A stretch of DNA of 6,037 nucleotides. Source: an uncultured Clostridiaceae bacterium (GTDB lineage Bacteria; Bacillota; Clostridia; Lachnospirales; Lachnospiraceae). Position numbers and translations under genes: made by a program. This document shows, piece by piece, positions 1 through 6,037 of this stretch; position 1 is the first letter of the stretch; each line of letters opens with the position of its first letter. The stretch spans positions 1-6,037 of the forward strand of contig CAMWOF010000152.1 in the NCBI GenBank assembly GCA_947175805.1, written 5' to 3'. The notes under the pieces were generated by a model. The model was not told where the DNA came from and searched no databases. It worked only from the letters and a program-made list of their open reading frames with translations.

Positions 1-1646
1 GTCAACATCGTATGATAGCCATCGGGAAGCCGTCTGATAAAGCTGTCTGCATTTGCCAGCTTTGCTGCTGCCTTTACCTCTTCATCCGTGGCATCCAGCC
101 TGCCGTACCGGATATTTTCCATAACTGTATTCGTAAATAAATGGGTGTCCTGAAGCACAATGCCCAGAGACCTTCTTAAATCTGCCTTTTTTATTTTATT
201 GACATTGATGCCGTCATAGCGGATTTTTCCATCCTGGATATCGTAAAAACGGTTAATCAGATTGGTGATAGTCGTCTTACCTGCGCCGGTGGAGCCTACA
301 AAAGCAATCTTCTGCCCCGGCGTGGCATACATCTTAATATTGTGAAGTATCATGCGTTCATCATTGTAGCCGAAATCCACATCATCAAATTCTATATTTC
401 CCGTAAGCTCTGTGTAGGTCACCGTACCGTCTGCCTGATGGGTGTGTTTCCACGCCCACAGCCCGGTTCTCTCTGGGGTCTCCGTAAGCTCGCCGTTTAC
501 CCGCTTTACATTCACCAGCGTCACATAGCCGTCATCTACCTCCGGCTCCTCATCCAGCAGCTTGAAAATGCGGTCTGCGCCCGCCAGCGCCATAACAATG
601 CTGTTTAACTGCTGGCTGACCTGGTTAATCGGCATATTGAAGCTCTTATTAAAGTTCAAAAAACTGGCAAGACCGCCCAGTGTAAAGCCGCCAATGCCCC
701 GCAGCGCTAAAAAGCCGCCGAACATCGCACACAATACATAACTGATATTGCCTATCTGCGCATTAATCGGCATCAGGATATTGGCAAACATATTTGCCTT
801 GTCTGCGCTGTCAAACAACCCGTCATTTAACGCATTAAACTGTGCCTTACACTCTTCCTCATGGCAGAACACCTTGACCACCTTCTGCCCCTCCATCATC
901 TCCTCGATAAAGCCGTTCACCTTAGCGATATCCTGCTGCTGCTGCATAAAATAGCTGCCGCTCTTTCCCGCCAGGGTTTTGGTGGTAAACAGTGTAATCC
1001 CCACCATCACAAAAGTTAAAATTGTCAGAGGAATACTGAGGATAACCATGCAGATAACGACACTGACAATCGTAATCACACTGGAAATCATTTGCGGAAT
1101 ACTCTGGCTAATCATCTGCCGCAGCGTATCAATATCATTGGTATAGGTTGACATAATATCCCCATGAGCATGGGTATCAAAATATTTTATTGGCAGATTC
1201 TGCATACGGATAAACATTGCGTTTCTCATGTTCCGCAGTACTCCCTGGGTCACATGCACCATAATCTGGCTCTGGGTCAGCGCCGCCAAGACACCCAGGC
1301 CATAGAAACACCCGACTCTGGCAATCGCTCTGCCAAGCTCCGTAAAATCTGCCTCCCCCGCTTTTAATAAAGGAAGAATATAATCGTCAATCAATGTCTG
1401 CATAAACATGGTGCCCTGTACATTACAGAAGGCAGACAGAATAATACATACAAGCACTATGATGCATTGAAGCATATAATCTTTCATAACAAACTGAAAT
1501 ATACGCTTCAGCACCGCACCTGGATTCTCTATCCGTTTTCCCGGCGGACGCATCCCCCTGCCGGGACCTTTTGGTCCTCTTGCTGGTCCGGCATTTCTCA
1601 ACGCACCGCCGTTTCCCGCCCTATTATTTTCATTTGGTGCCGCCAT
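1..1646 (-). CDS. ABC exporter, second (TM288-like) subunit, permease-ATPase fusion; C-terminus beyond the window
   Basis: Type IV ABC exporter half-transporter: an N-terminal membrane domain fused to an ATPase domain, expected to pair with the upstream subunit in the cytoplasmic membrane and export drugs, lipids or peptides (substrate unknown). I read 548 complete codons from ATG at 1646 to the window edge. Residues 10-40 are a Gly/Pro/Arg-rich extension. Membrane segments lie around 58-78, 110-125, 185-220 and 295-330. Residues about 372-412 form an inserted linker with the motif TGLWAWKH. The ATPase domain starts near 416 and shows a canonical Walker A (GSTGAGKTT, 451-459) and the Q-loop Gln499. 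The signature, Walker B and switch His (roughly the last 70 residues) are outside the window. The start is supported by GGGAGG 8 bases upstream, inside the end of the preceding gene. Only one base separates the two genes, so translational coupling is likely. The exporter class is confident; the substrate is not known. Confidence 0.93.
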   Translation of the reverse strand, partial: MAAPNENNRAGNGGALRNAGPARGPKGPGRGMRPPGKRIENPGAVLKRIFQFVMKDYMLQCIIVLVCIILSAFCNVQGTMFMQTLIDDYILPLLKAGEADFTELGRAIARVGCFYGLGVLAALTQSQIMVHVTQGVLRNMRNAMFIRMQNLPIKYFDTHAHGDIMSTYTNDIDTLRQMISQSIPQMISSVITIVSVVICMVILSIPLTILTFVMVGITLFTTKTLAGKSGSYFMQQQQDIAKVNGFIEEMMEGQKVVKVFCHEEECKAQFNALNDGLFDSADKANMFANILMPINAQIGNISYVLCAMFGGFLALRGIGGFTLGGLASFLNFNKSFNMPINQVSQQLNSIVMALAGADRIFKLLDEEPEVDDGYVTLVNVKRVNGELTETPERTGLWAWKHTHQADGTVTYTELTGNIEFDDVDFGYNDERMILHNIKMYATPGQKIAFVGSTGAGKTTITNLINRFYDIQDGKIRYDGINVNKIKKADLRRSLGIVLQDTHLFTNTVMENIRYGRLDATDEEVKAAAKLANADSFIRRLPDGYHTML

Positions 1647-1647
1647 A

Positions 1648-3396
1648 TTATTCGCCTCCCTTCTCGTCAAAATCAGCATTGCCGCCTGCCTGAGATTCAT
1701 ATACCTCCCGGTAGATTGCATTATGCTCTAACAATTCCTCATGCGTGCCAATACCGTCCACTCTGCCGTCCTCCATGACGATAATCCGGTCTGCATGCTG
1801 TACACTGGATATTCTCTGGGCAATGATAAGCTTGGTAGTGTCAGGAATCTCGGTGGCAAACGCCTGGCGGATTTTCGCATCCGTCGCCGTATCCACCGCA
1901 CTGGTGCTGTCATCTAAAATCAGAATCTTCGGCTTTTTCAAAAGCGCCCTTGCAATACAAAGCCTCTGCTTCTGCCCGCCGGATACATTTGCCCCGCCCT
2001 GCTCTATGTAGGTGTTATATTTTTCTGGCATTTTTTCAATAAACTCATCTGCACAGGCAAGCCTGCACGCCTGCATACATTCCTCCTCGGTGGCGTCTTT
2101 GTCACCCCAGCGCAGGTTCTCTAAAATCGTACCGGAGAACAATACATTTTTCTGAAGCGCAACGGACACCTGGTTCCGAAGCGTATCCATGTCATAATTC
2201 CTGACGTCCTCACCGCCGACAAGCACCACGCCCTCCGTCACGTCATAAAGCCGGCTGATCAGGTTCACCAGACTGGATTTTGCGCTTCCGGTTCCGCCGA
2301 TAATACCAATCGTCTCACCGGAGTCAATACGCAGATTGATATCTGTCAGCACCTGATTCTCCCCGCCTGCTTTGTAATGAAATGATACATGGTCAAACAC
2401 AATACTGCCGTCCTTTACCTCGTAAATCGGCTCCGCAGGATTTACTAAATCTGCCTTTTCATTTAATATCTCTGCAATACGTCTTGCACTTGCCATGGAC
2501 AGGGTAATCATCACAAATACCATGGAGAGCATCATCAGGCTCATCAAAATGTTCATGCAGTAGGTGAGCAGACTCATGAGCTGCCCCGTTTTTAAGCCGC
2601 CGACCACCACCATCTTGGCGCCAATCCAGCTAATCAGCATGATGCAGGAGTATACGGTAAGCTGCATCAACGGTGCGTTATATGCTACCACGCGCTCTGC
2701 TCCTACGAACATCTTGTATAGATTTTCGCTTGCTCTCTTAAATTTTTCCTTTTCGTAGTCCTCTCTGACAAATGCCTTTACTACCCGCATCGCTATGACA
2801 TTTTCCTGCACACTGGCATTTAACTCATCATACTTTTCAAATACCTGGTTAAAATATTTCATAGCTTTTTTAATTATCAGCATTAAACAGGCGCCCAGCG
2901 CAAGAACCGCCACCAGATAAACACTTGCCAATTTTGCATTAATTAAAAATGCCATGGTCATAGCAAAAATCAGGCTGGCAGGCGCACGCATACACATGCG
3001 GAGAATCATCTGGTATGCCATCTGCAGATTGCTCACATCAGTGGTCAGCCGGGTGACCAGTCCCGCCGTGCTGTACTTATCAATATTTGAGAATGAAAAT
3101 GTCTGAATATTCTCATACATCGCCTTTCTAAGGTTCCTGGCAAAGCCCGTGGACGCCCTTGCACCATATTTTCCTCCCAGCGTGCCCACCAGCAGCGACA
3201 GTGCTGCCAACACAAACATGATGCCGCCCATCAGATAAATCCGGCGCATATCACCCTGCTCCACACCGTCATCAATAATAGATGCCATACAAATCGGAAT
3301 CAACGTCTCCAGTATGACCTCCAGAATCATAAATACAGGCGTCAGAATAGAATCCTTTTTAAATTCCTTCACCTGTGCCAACAATGTTTTAATCAT
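1648..3396 (-). CDS. ABC exporter, first (TM287-like) subunit, permease-ATPase fusion with degenerate ATP site
   Basis: A 582-residue half-transporter, a usual length for the family, acting in the cytoplasmic membrane as partner of the downstream subunit. The membrane domain spans about 1-310, with hydrophobic segments near 18-42, 54-74, 138-175 and 245-300. The ATPase domain follows from about 330. Walker A is GGTGSAKSS (367-375), with Ala372 where Gly is usual. The Q-loop is Gln415, the signature VSGGQ is 471-475, and Walker B is ILILDD (491-496), with Asp496 in place of the catalytic Glu. The switch position is Gln527 (IIAQR) instead of His. In heterodimeric exporters such as TM287/288 and BmrCD, Asp for the catalytic Glu marks the non-hydrolysing ATP site. 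The intact signature here would complete the active site with the partner's Walker motifs. Homologues are often called multidrug or lipid A exporter (MsbA-like) proteins, but the substrate cannot be read from sequence. The gene begins 34 bases after glpK. Confidence 0.95.
   Translation of the reverse strand: MIKTLLAQVKEFKKDSILTPVFMILEVILETLIPICMASIIDDGVEQGDMRRIYLMGGIMFVLAALSLLVGTLGGKYGARASTGFARNLRKAMYENIQTFSFSNIDKYSTAGLVTRLTTDVSNLQMAYQMILRMCMRAPASLIFAMTMAFLINAKLASVYLVAVLALGACLMLIIKKAMKYFNQVFEKYDELNASVQENVIAMRVVKAFVREDYEKEKFKRASENLYKMFVGAERVVAYNAPLMQLTVYSCIMLISWIGAKMVVVGGLKTGQLMSLLTYCMNILMSLMMLSMVFVMITLSMASARRIAEILNEKADLVNPAEPIYEVKDGSIVFDHVSFHYKAGGENQVLTDINLRIDSGETIGIIGGTGSAKSSLVNLISRLYDVTEGVVLVGGEDVRNYDMDTLRNQVSVALQKNVLFSGTILENLRWGDKDATEEECMQACRLACADEFIEKMPEKYNTYIEQGGANVSGGQKQRLCIARALLKKPKILILDDSTSAVDTATDAKIRQAFATEIPDTTKLIIAQRISSVQHADRIIVMEDGRVDGIGTHEELLEHNAIYREVYESQAGGNADFDEKGGE
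1655..1660 (-). promoter_or_regulatory. Ribosome binding site of the second ABC subunit, inside the first subunit's gene
   Basis: The minus strand reads GGGAGG, 8 bases before the ATG at 1646. It lies within the last codons of the upstream ABC gene, whose TAA stop (1650-1648) is one base from this start. The strong site and near-overlap fix the start and suggest coupled translation, giving matched amounts of the two subunits. Confidence 0.75.
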
Positions 3397-3406
3397 ACTA
3401 TATAGT
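3397..3406. repeat. Perfect 10-base palindrome between ribosome binding site and start of the first ABC gene
   Basis: ACTATATAGT equals its own reverse complement and fills the whole gap between AGGA and the ATG. It could be an operator half or simply AT-rich spacer. A palindrome this short with no loop will not form a stable RNA hairpin, so any role would more likely be in DNA. Confidence 0.4.
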
Positions 3407-3412
3407 TCCTTT
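3407..3412 (-). promoter_or_regulatory. Ribosome binding site of the first ABC subunit
   Basis: The minus strand reads AAAGGA, with AGGA ending 10 bases before the ATG at 3396. The spacing is slightly long. The ten bases between are exactly the perfect palindrome ACTATATAGT. No other in-frame start has a better site, so this start is preferred. Confidence 0.65.
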
Positions 3413-3430
3413 CTATCATCTATGCTTTAC

Positions 3431-4912
3431 TCATTGCAACAGCCTGCCAACACAGGACTTCCAGCCCTCTAACAAAGAACTTCTTTTCTCCTGTGACATT
3501 TTCGGCTGATAGATCCTGTCAACGCCGGAATTGCCCTGAATCTCCTCCAGGCTGCCGTAGTAACCCACCGCCAGGCCTGCCAGATAGGCTGCCCCCAAGG
3601 CTGTAGTCTCTATGACTTTTGGTCTGACAATTTCCTTATGCAGTATATCCGCCTGAAACTGCAACAAAAAGTTATTGGCGCTGGCGCCGCCGTCCACCCT
3701 CAGGCTGTCTAAGGCAATACCTGCGTCCTCTTCCATGGCGGTGATGACATCTGCACTCTGGTATGCCAGTGATTCCAGGGTTGCCCGTACAATATGTGCT
3801 TTGCTGGCTCCTCTCGTGAGTCCAAACACTGCACCTCTGGCATAGGCGTCCCAATACGGCGCACCAAGCCCGGTAAATGCAGGCACCACATAAACGCCAT
3901 TGCTATCCGCTACGGAAAGGGCAATCTCTTCCGTATCTCCTGCATGCTCAATCAGCTTAAGCTCATCCCGAAGCCATTGTATGGCCGCGCCTGCCACAAA
4001 AACGCTGCCCTCTAAAGCATACTGCACCCTGCCGTTTAAACCGATGGCAATGGTGGTAATCAGCCCATGGTTTGATATCCTTGGCGTTTCACCGATATTC
4101 ATCAATAAAAAGCAGCCTGTGCCATAGGTATTCTTTGCCTGCCCCGGCTGGAAACAGCACTGTCCGAACAGCGCCGCCTGCTGGTCGCCCGCCACCCCTG
4201 CAATCGGCACCTCGCCGCCAAAAATAGTGGCGTCAGTATATCCGTAGACAAAGGAGCTGTCCCGAACCTCCGGCAGCATGCATGCCGGAATACGAAAACG
4301 AGCCAACAGTTCTTCATCCCATGTTAATGTGTGTATATTGAACAGCATCGTGCGTGATGCATTTGTATAATCGGTGGCATGTACCCTGCCCCCGGTAAGC
4401 TTATACATCAGCCAGGTATCCACGGTACCAAACAAAAGCTCCCCCGCCTGTGCCCTGGCTCTGGCGCCTTCCACATTGTCGAGAATCCACTGAAGCTTTG
4501 TAGCAGAAAAATAGGGGTCTGCAATCAGGCCTGTTTTTTCCAAAATCACCTTGTCATAGCCCTCCTGCTTTAATGCTTCAATCTCCGCCGCTGTCCGTCT
4601 GCACTGCCAGACAATGGCGCTGCAAATTGGTTCCCCTGTCTTTTTATCCCACACAACCGTGGTTTCCCTCTGGTTGGTAATGCCAATGGCGGCCACATCC
4701 TCTGGAGATAGATTCAGCTTTGCCTTTGCCTCCATCATAACGCCAAGCTGTGTCGCCCAGATTTCGTTGGCATCCTGCTCCACCCATCCGTTTTGCGGAT
4801 AGTACTGGGTAAATTCCCTCTGGGTTACAGAGATCATTTCGCTCTGCTTATTAAATACAATACAGCGGGAGCTTGTAGTTCCCTGATCTAGTGCAATGAT
4901 ATATTTTTCCAT
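3431..4912 (-). CDS. glpK: Glycerol kinase
   Basis: Cytoplasmic FGGY-family kinase that converts glycerol and ATP to sn-glycerol 3-phosphate, feeding glycolysis and phospholipid synthesis. The 493 residues match the usual length of about 495-505. The N-terminal phosphate loop is DQGTTSSR (9-16). Glycerol-binding residues are Arg82-Glu83 (TNQRE), Trp102, Tyr134 (DPYFSATK) and Phe268, with the catalytic base Asp243 in AGDQQAALFGQ. The C-terminal nucleotide-binding half has GLGAPYWD (348-355), VDGGAS (406-411) and the TTALGAAYLAG signature (436-446). An upstream in-frame ATG at 4993 would add 27 residues but lies inside a terminator hairpin. The ATG at 4930 contains the ribosome binding site. 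The start at 4912 has AGGGGA six bases upstream and gives the family N-terminus MEKYIIALDQ. In bacilli and enterococci HPr phosphorylates a His about 14 residues before the catalytic Asp; here that position is Thr229. No glpF or glpD is adjacent. Confidence 0.97.
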   Translation of the reverse strand: MEKYIIALDQGTTSSRCIVFNKQSEMISVTQREFTQYYPQNGWVEQDANEIWATQLGVMMEAKAKLNLSPEDVAAIGITNQRETTVVWDKKTGEPICSAIVWQCRRTAAEIEALKQEGYDKVILEKTGLIADPYFSATKLQWILDNVEGARARAQAGELLFGTVDTWLMYKLTGGRVHATDYTNASRTMLFNIHTLTWDEELLARFRIPACMLPEVRDSSFVYGYTDATIFGGEVPIAGVAGDQQAALFGQCCFQPGQAKNTYGTGCFLLMNIGETPRISNHGLITTIAIGLNGRVQYALEGSVFVAGAAIQWLRDELKLIEHAGDTEEIALSVADSNGVYVVPAFTGLGAPYWDAYARGAVFGLTRGASKAHIVRATLESLAYQSADVITAMEEDAGIALDSLRVDGGASANNFLLQFQADILHKEIVRPKVIETTALGAAYLAGLAVGYYGSLEEIQGNSGVDRIYQPKMSQEKRSSLLEGWKSCVGRLLQ

Positions 4913-4918
4913 ATGGCT

Positions 4919-4924
4919 TCCCCT
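4919..4924 (-). promoter_or_regulatory. Ribosome binding site deciding the glpK start
   Basis: The minus strand reads AGGGGA, six bases before the ATG at 4912. Starts at 4930 or 4993 would put this site inside the coding region and add residues foreign to glycerol kinases. Confidence 0.75.
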
Positions 4925-4934
4925 TTTCATATGT

Positions 4935-4962
4935 CGTATACTCCGTAGGAGCGTTCGTTCAA
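4935..4962 (-). promoter_or_regulatory. Candidate glpK promoter downstream of the terminator hairpin
   Basis: The minus strand carries TTGAAC (4957-4962), a 16-base spacer, then TATACG (4935-4940), each four of six to the sigma-A consensus. A start about seven bases later would give a very short leader of about 15-20 bases before glpK. The spacer contains the inverted repeat CTCC-GTA-GGAG (4941-4951), a possible operator. The match is weak, so this is one of two alternatives. Confidence 0.3.
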
Positions 4963-5000
4963 AAAACAAAAGACTGTCTGCAAACCTGCACAACAGCCTT
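4961..5000 (-). terminator. Intrinsic-terminator-like hairpin with U tract ahead of glpK
   Basis: On the minus-strand RNA, AAGGCUGU (5000-4993) pairs with ACAGUCUU (4977-4970) over 8 base pairs with one G-U wobble. Inside it, UGCA pairs with UGCA around a GGUU tetraloop, with a small 2/1 internal loop between the stems. A U-rich tail, UUUGUUUUUU (4970-4961), follows immediately. It sits about 100 bases after the DegV-family stop and about 50 bases before glpK. It may simply end the upstream transcript. It could also act as a regulated leader terminator for glpK, as the GlpP-controlled leaders do in Bacillus subtilis. The structure is clear; its role is not. Confidence 0.7.
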
Positions 5001-5006
5001 ATTATA
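5001..5006 (-). promoter_or_regulatory. Perfect TATAAT (-10-like) immediately upstream of the terminator hairpin
   Basis: The minus strand reads TATAAT, directly abutting the hairpin's left arm. No good -35 lies 16-18 bases upstream (the 17-base-spaced hexamer is TAGAAC). Transcription from it would begin about 4993-4995, inside the left arm, and would largely destroy the outer stem. It may therefore be a promoter that bypasses the terminator, or a chance match in AT-rich DNA. Confidence 0.35.
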
Positions 5007-5075
5007 CTATGTTTTTTCTTATTGTTCTACCAATATTTGTGTTAAATTTCTATAAACATAAATGCAAGCAGCCTG

Positions 5076-5102
5076 AAAACACCGACGACCAAACTATCGG
5101 CG
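5076..5102 (-). terminator. Weak possible terminator just after the DegV-family gene
   Basis: On the minus strand CGCCGA (5102-5097) can pair with UCGGUG (5085-5080) over 6 base pairs with one wobble and an 11-base loop, followed by UUUU. The stem is short and the loop large, so it is much weaker than the hairpin at 4961-5000. Confidence 0.25.
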
Positions 5103-5103
5103 C

Positions 5104-5991
5104 TTACGTCCTTTTCACAATTGCCACACCCAGCGGATACGGCCCTGTGTGCACTGCGATGGTCGCACCAATCTGGAAAAGAGGCAAATCAAAATCACCA
5201 AACTCCGAAGCCAGCTCCGACTTTACCTGCGCCTGAAAAGCCTGCGCTTCCTCATAATCATAGCCATAGCCGATACATATACTGTAATCCCTGATATCTG
5301 CATGATTCTCCTCTAAATATGCCTTTAACAGAGAAATCACCTTATCCAATGACTTTTTTCTGCCCCGTGCCACACCGGAGGAAAAAATTTCTCCTTCCTT
5401 CAAGGTAATCAAAGGCTTAATACCCAACACGGAAACTGCTGCGCCTGCAACCTTGCCGATGCGTCCGCCATGCTGCAGATAATCAATACTGCCAACCGTA
5501 AAGAAAATGCGTCCCGTATCCCTGACCTTTTCCAGCCTAGCAACCGCCTCCTCATAGGGTATGCCCGCATCCCTGAGCCGCACCGCCTCCAGCACAAAAA
5601 TACCCTGCAGCACGGTGTTAACCATCGTGTCCATCACCGTAATCTGTGCCTCTGGATATTTCTCAAGCAGCATATCCCTGGCAGTGATTGCAGACTGTAA
5701 CGAGCCGCTGAACTTGCTCGAAATACAAAGGCAAAGCACCGCTTCGCCACGCTCTATCACAGGCGTAAAAACATCTGCATAATCCTGCACAGACGGCATG
5801 GAGGACTTAGGAAATACCGTAGGATTATCCACCATCTGCTGGTAAAAATCCCGGATGCCCATTTCTTCAATCTCTTTTTTATAACTTTCTTCATCGAACG
5901 CAACATAAAACGGAACCACCGTAATCTGCTTCTCTGCCGCGAGGGCAGCGCCCAAATCGCATGAACTGTCACTGATAATTTGATAACTCAT
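5104..5991 (-). CDS. DegV family protein (FakB-like fatty-acid-binding protein)
   Basis: Soluble cytoplasmic protein of 295 residues, full length for the DegV family. Members bind one fatty acid. The FakB members present it to the kinase FakA, which makes acyl-phosphate for membrane phospholipid synthesis. Family motifs are all present: ISDSSCDL (6-13), SSMPS (63-67, in place of the usual TSQPS), ISSKFSGSLQSA (90-101), VMDTMVN (119-125), the YLQHGGRIGK block with Arg177 (171-180), GIKPLI (190-195) and the C-terminal HTGPYPLGVA with His281. The residues that hold the fatty-acid carboxylate in characterised FakB proteins correspond to the Ser63, Ser95 and His281 regions. There is no signal peptide or membrane segment. 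The start at 5991 gives the family N-terminus. Its AAAGGG lies 11 bases upstream, a rather long spacing. No FakA gene is visible, so DegV family membership is firm while a role with FakA is inferred. Confidence 0.95.
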   Translation of the reverse strand: MSYQIISDSSCDLGAALAAEKQITVVPFYVAFDEESYKKEIEEMGIRDFYQQMVDNPTVFPKSSMPSVQDYADVFTPVIERGEAVLCLCISSKFSGSLQSAITARDMLLEKYPEAQITVMDTMVNTVLQGIFVLEAVRLRDAGIPYEEAVARLEKVRDTGRIFFTVGSIDYLQHGGRIGKVAGAAVSVLGIKPLITLKEGEIFSSGVARGRKKSLDKVISLLKAYLEENHADIRDYSICIGYGYDYEEAQAFQAQVKSELASEFGDFDLPLFQIGATIAVHTGPYPLGVAIVKRT

Positions 5992-6029
5992 AGTATATTT
6001 TGCCCTTTCAAATAGTTTTCAATACTATG
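5989..6029. repeat. 8-base inverted repeat flanking the DegV-family ribosome binding site and start
   Basis: CATAGTAT (5989-5996) and ATACTATG (6022-6029) are perfect inverted copies 25 bases apart. One arm includes the ATG and the ribosome binding site lies between them. In the mRNA this could form a start-sequestering hairpin; in DNA it could be an operator. The arms are AT-rich, so the RNA stem would be weak. Confidence 0.35.
6003..6008 (-). promoter_or_regulatory. Ribosome binding site of the DegV-family gene
   Basis: The minus strand reads AAAGGG, 11 bases before the ATG at 5991. The spacing is longer than usual, but this is the only purine-rich site near the only start giving the family N-terminus. 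Confidence 0.5.
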
Positions 6030-6030
6030 T

Positions 6031-6036
6031 ATTATA
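6031..6036 (-). promoter_or_regulatory. Candidate -10 element of the DegV-family gene
   Basis: The minus strand reads TATAAT, about 40 bases before the ATG. It would give a 5' leader of roughly 33 bases. The -35 region is outside the window, so the promoter cannot be confirmed. Confidence 0.4.
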
Positions 6037-6037
6037 G

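Noticed and set aside
1564..1577. GGACC-TTTT-GGTCC hairpin within the second exporter gene
   Set aside because: It lies in codons for the Gly/Pro/Arg-rich N-terminus and is explained by repeated GGA/CCA/GGT codons. No U tract follows on the coding strand.
342..2011. Plus-strand open frames of 60-103 codons across the exporter genes
   Set aside because: They lie antisense to well-supported coding sequence, have no convincing ribosome binding sites and encode no recognisable domains.
4913..4993. A longer glpK starting at 4993
   Set aside because: The 27 extra residues overlap the terminator hairpin and U tract, do not resemble glycerol kinase N-termini, and the ribosome binding site fits only the start at 4912.
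5060..5095. A catabolite-responsive (cre) site upstream of glpK
   Set aside because: I looked for the TGNAANCGNWNNCA pattern. The nearest stretches miss core bases, so it cannot be supported.
5009..5236. Plus-strand 75-codon frame crossing the end of the DegV-family gene
   Set aside because: It starts in the AT-rich intergenic region with a hydrophobic run coming from T-rich DNA, then runs antisense to DegV codons. No ribosome binding site is evident.
1..6037. CRISPR array, tRNA or rRNA gene, insertion sequence, phage or defence system
   Set aside because: No regular direct repeats, no tRNA-like folds and no transposase, integrase or nuclease motifs were seen. Nearly all the DNA is accounted for by four ordinary genes.

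Overview
This window looks like chromosomal DNA from a Gram-positive, low-to-moderate GC Clostridia, most likely a Lachnospiraceae-type gut anaerobe. The inference rests on AGGA/GGGAGG-type ribosome binding sites, TATAAT-type promoter elements, and proteins of Firmicutes type: a DegV fatty-acid-binding protein, GlpK, and a heterodimeric ABC exporter with a degenerate first subunit. I cannot assign a genus from sequence alone.

All four genes are on the minus strand, so they read from right to left. A DegV-family protein gene (5104-5991) comes first, with a perfect TATAAT near the right edge of the window. A 191-base intergenic region (4913-5103) follows. It holds a strong intrinsic-terminator-like hairpin with a U tract (4961-5000), a weaker possible hairpin just after the DegV stop, and two candidate promoter elements for the next gene. 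Then come glycerol kinase glpK (3431-4912), the first ABC exporter subunit (1648-3396), and the second ABC exporter subunit (1-1646), which runs off the left edge before its ABC signature and Walker B motif. There is no gene-free stretch longer than 300 bases.

The two ABC genes are separated by one base, and their products should form one heterodimeric exporter. The first subunit has non-canonical residues at three ATPase positions (Ala in Walker A, Asp for the catalytic Glu, Gln for the switch His). The second has a canonical Walker A as far as it can be seen. glpK lies only 34 bases upstream of the exporter with no visible terminator, so the three genes may be co-transcribed. GlpK phosphorylates glycerol in the cytoplasm, and no glycerol facilitator or glycerol-3-phosphate dehydrogenase gene is in the window. 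A metabolic reason for pairing glpK with the exporter is not evident.

I see no clearly new biological system here. The points most worth checking are the terminator-like structure ahead of glpK and how it relates to the promoters around it, the glpK-exporter linkage, the absence of the HPr-phosphorylated histidine in GlpK, and palindromes at two translation starts. There are no RNA genes, CRISPR arrays, insertion sequences or other mobile elements that I can support.
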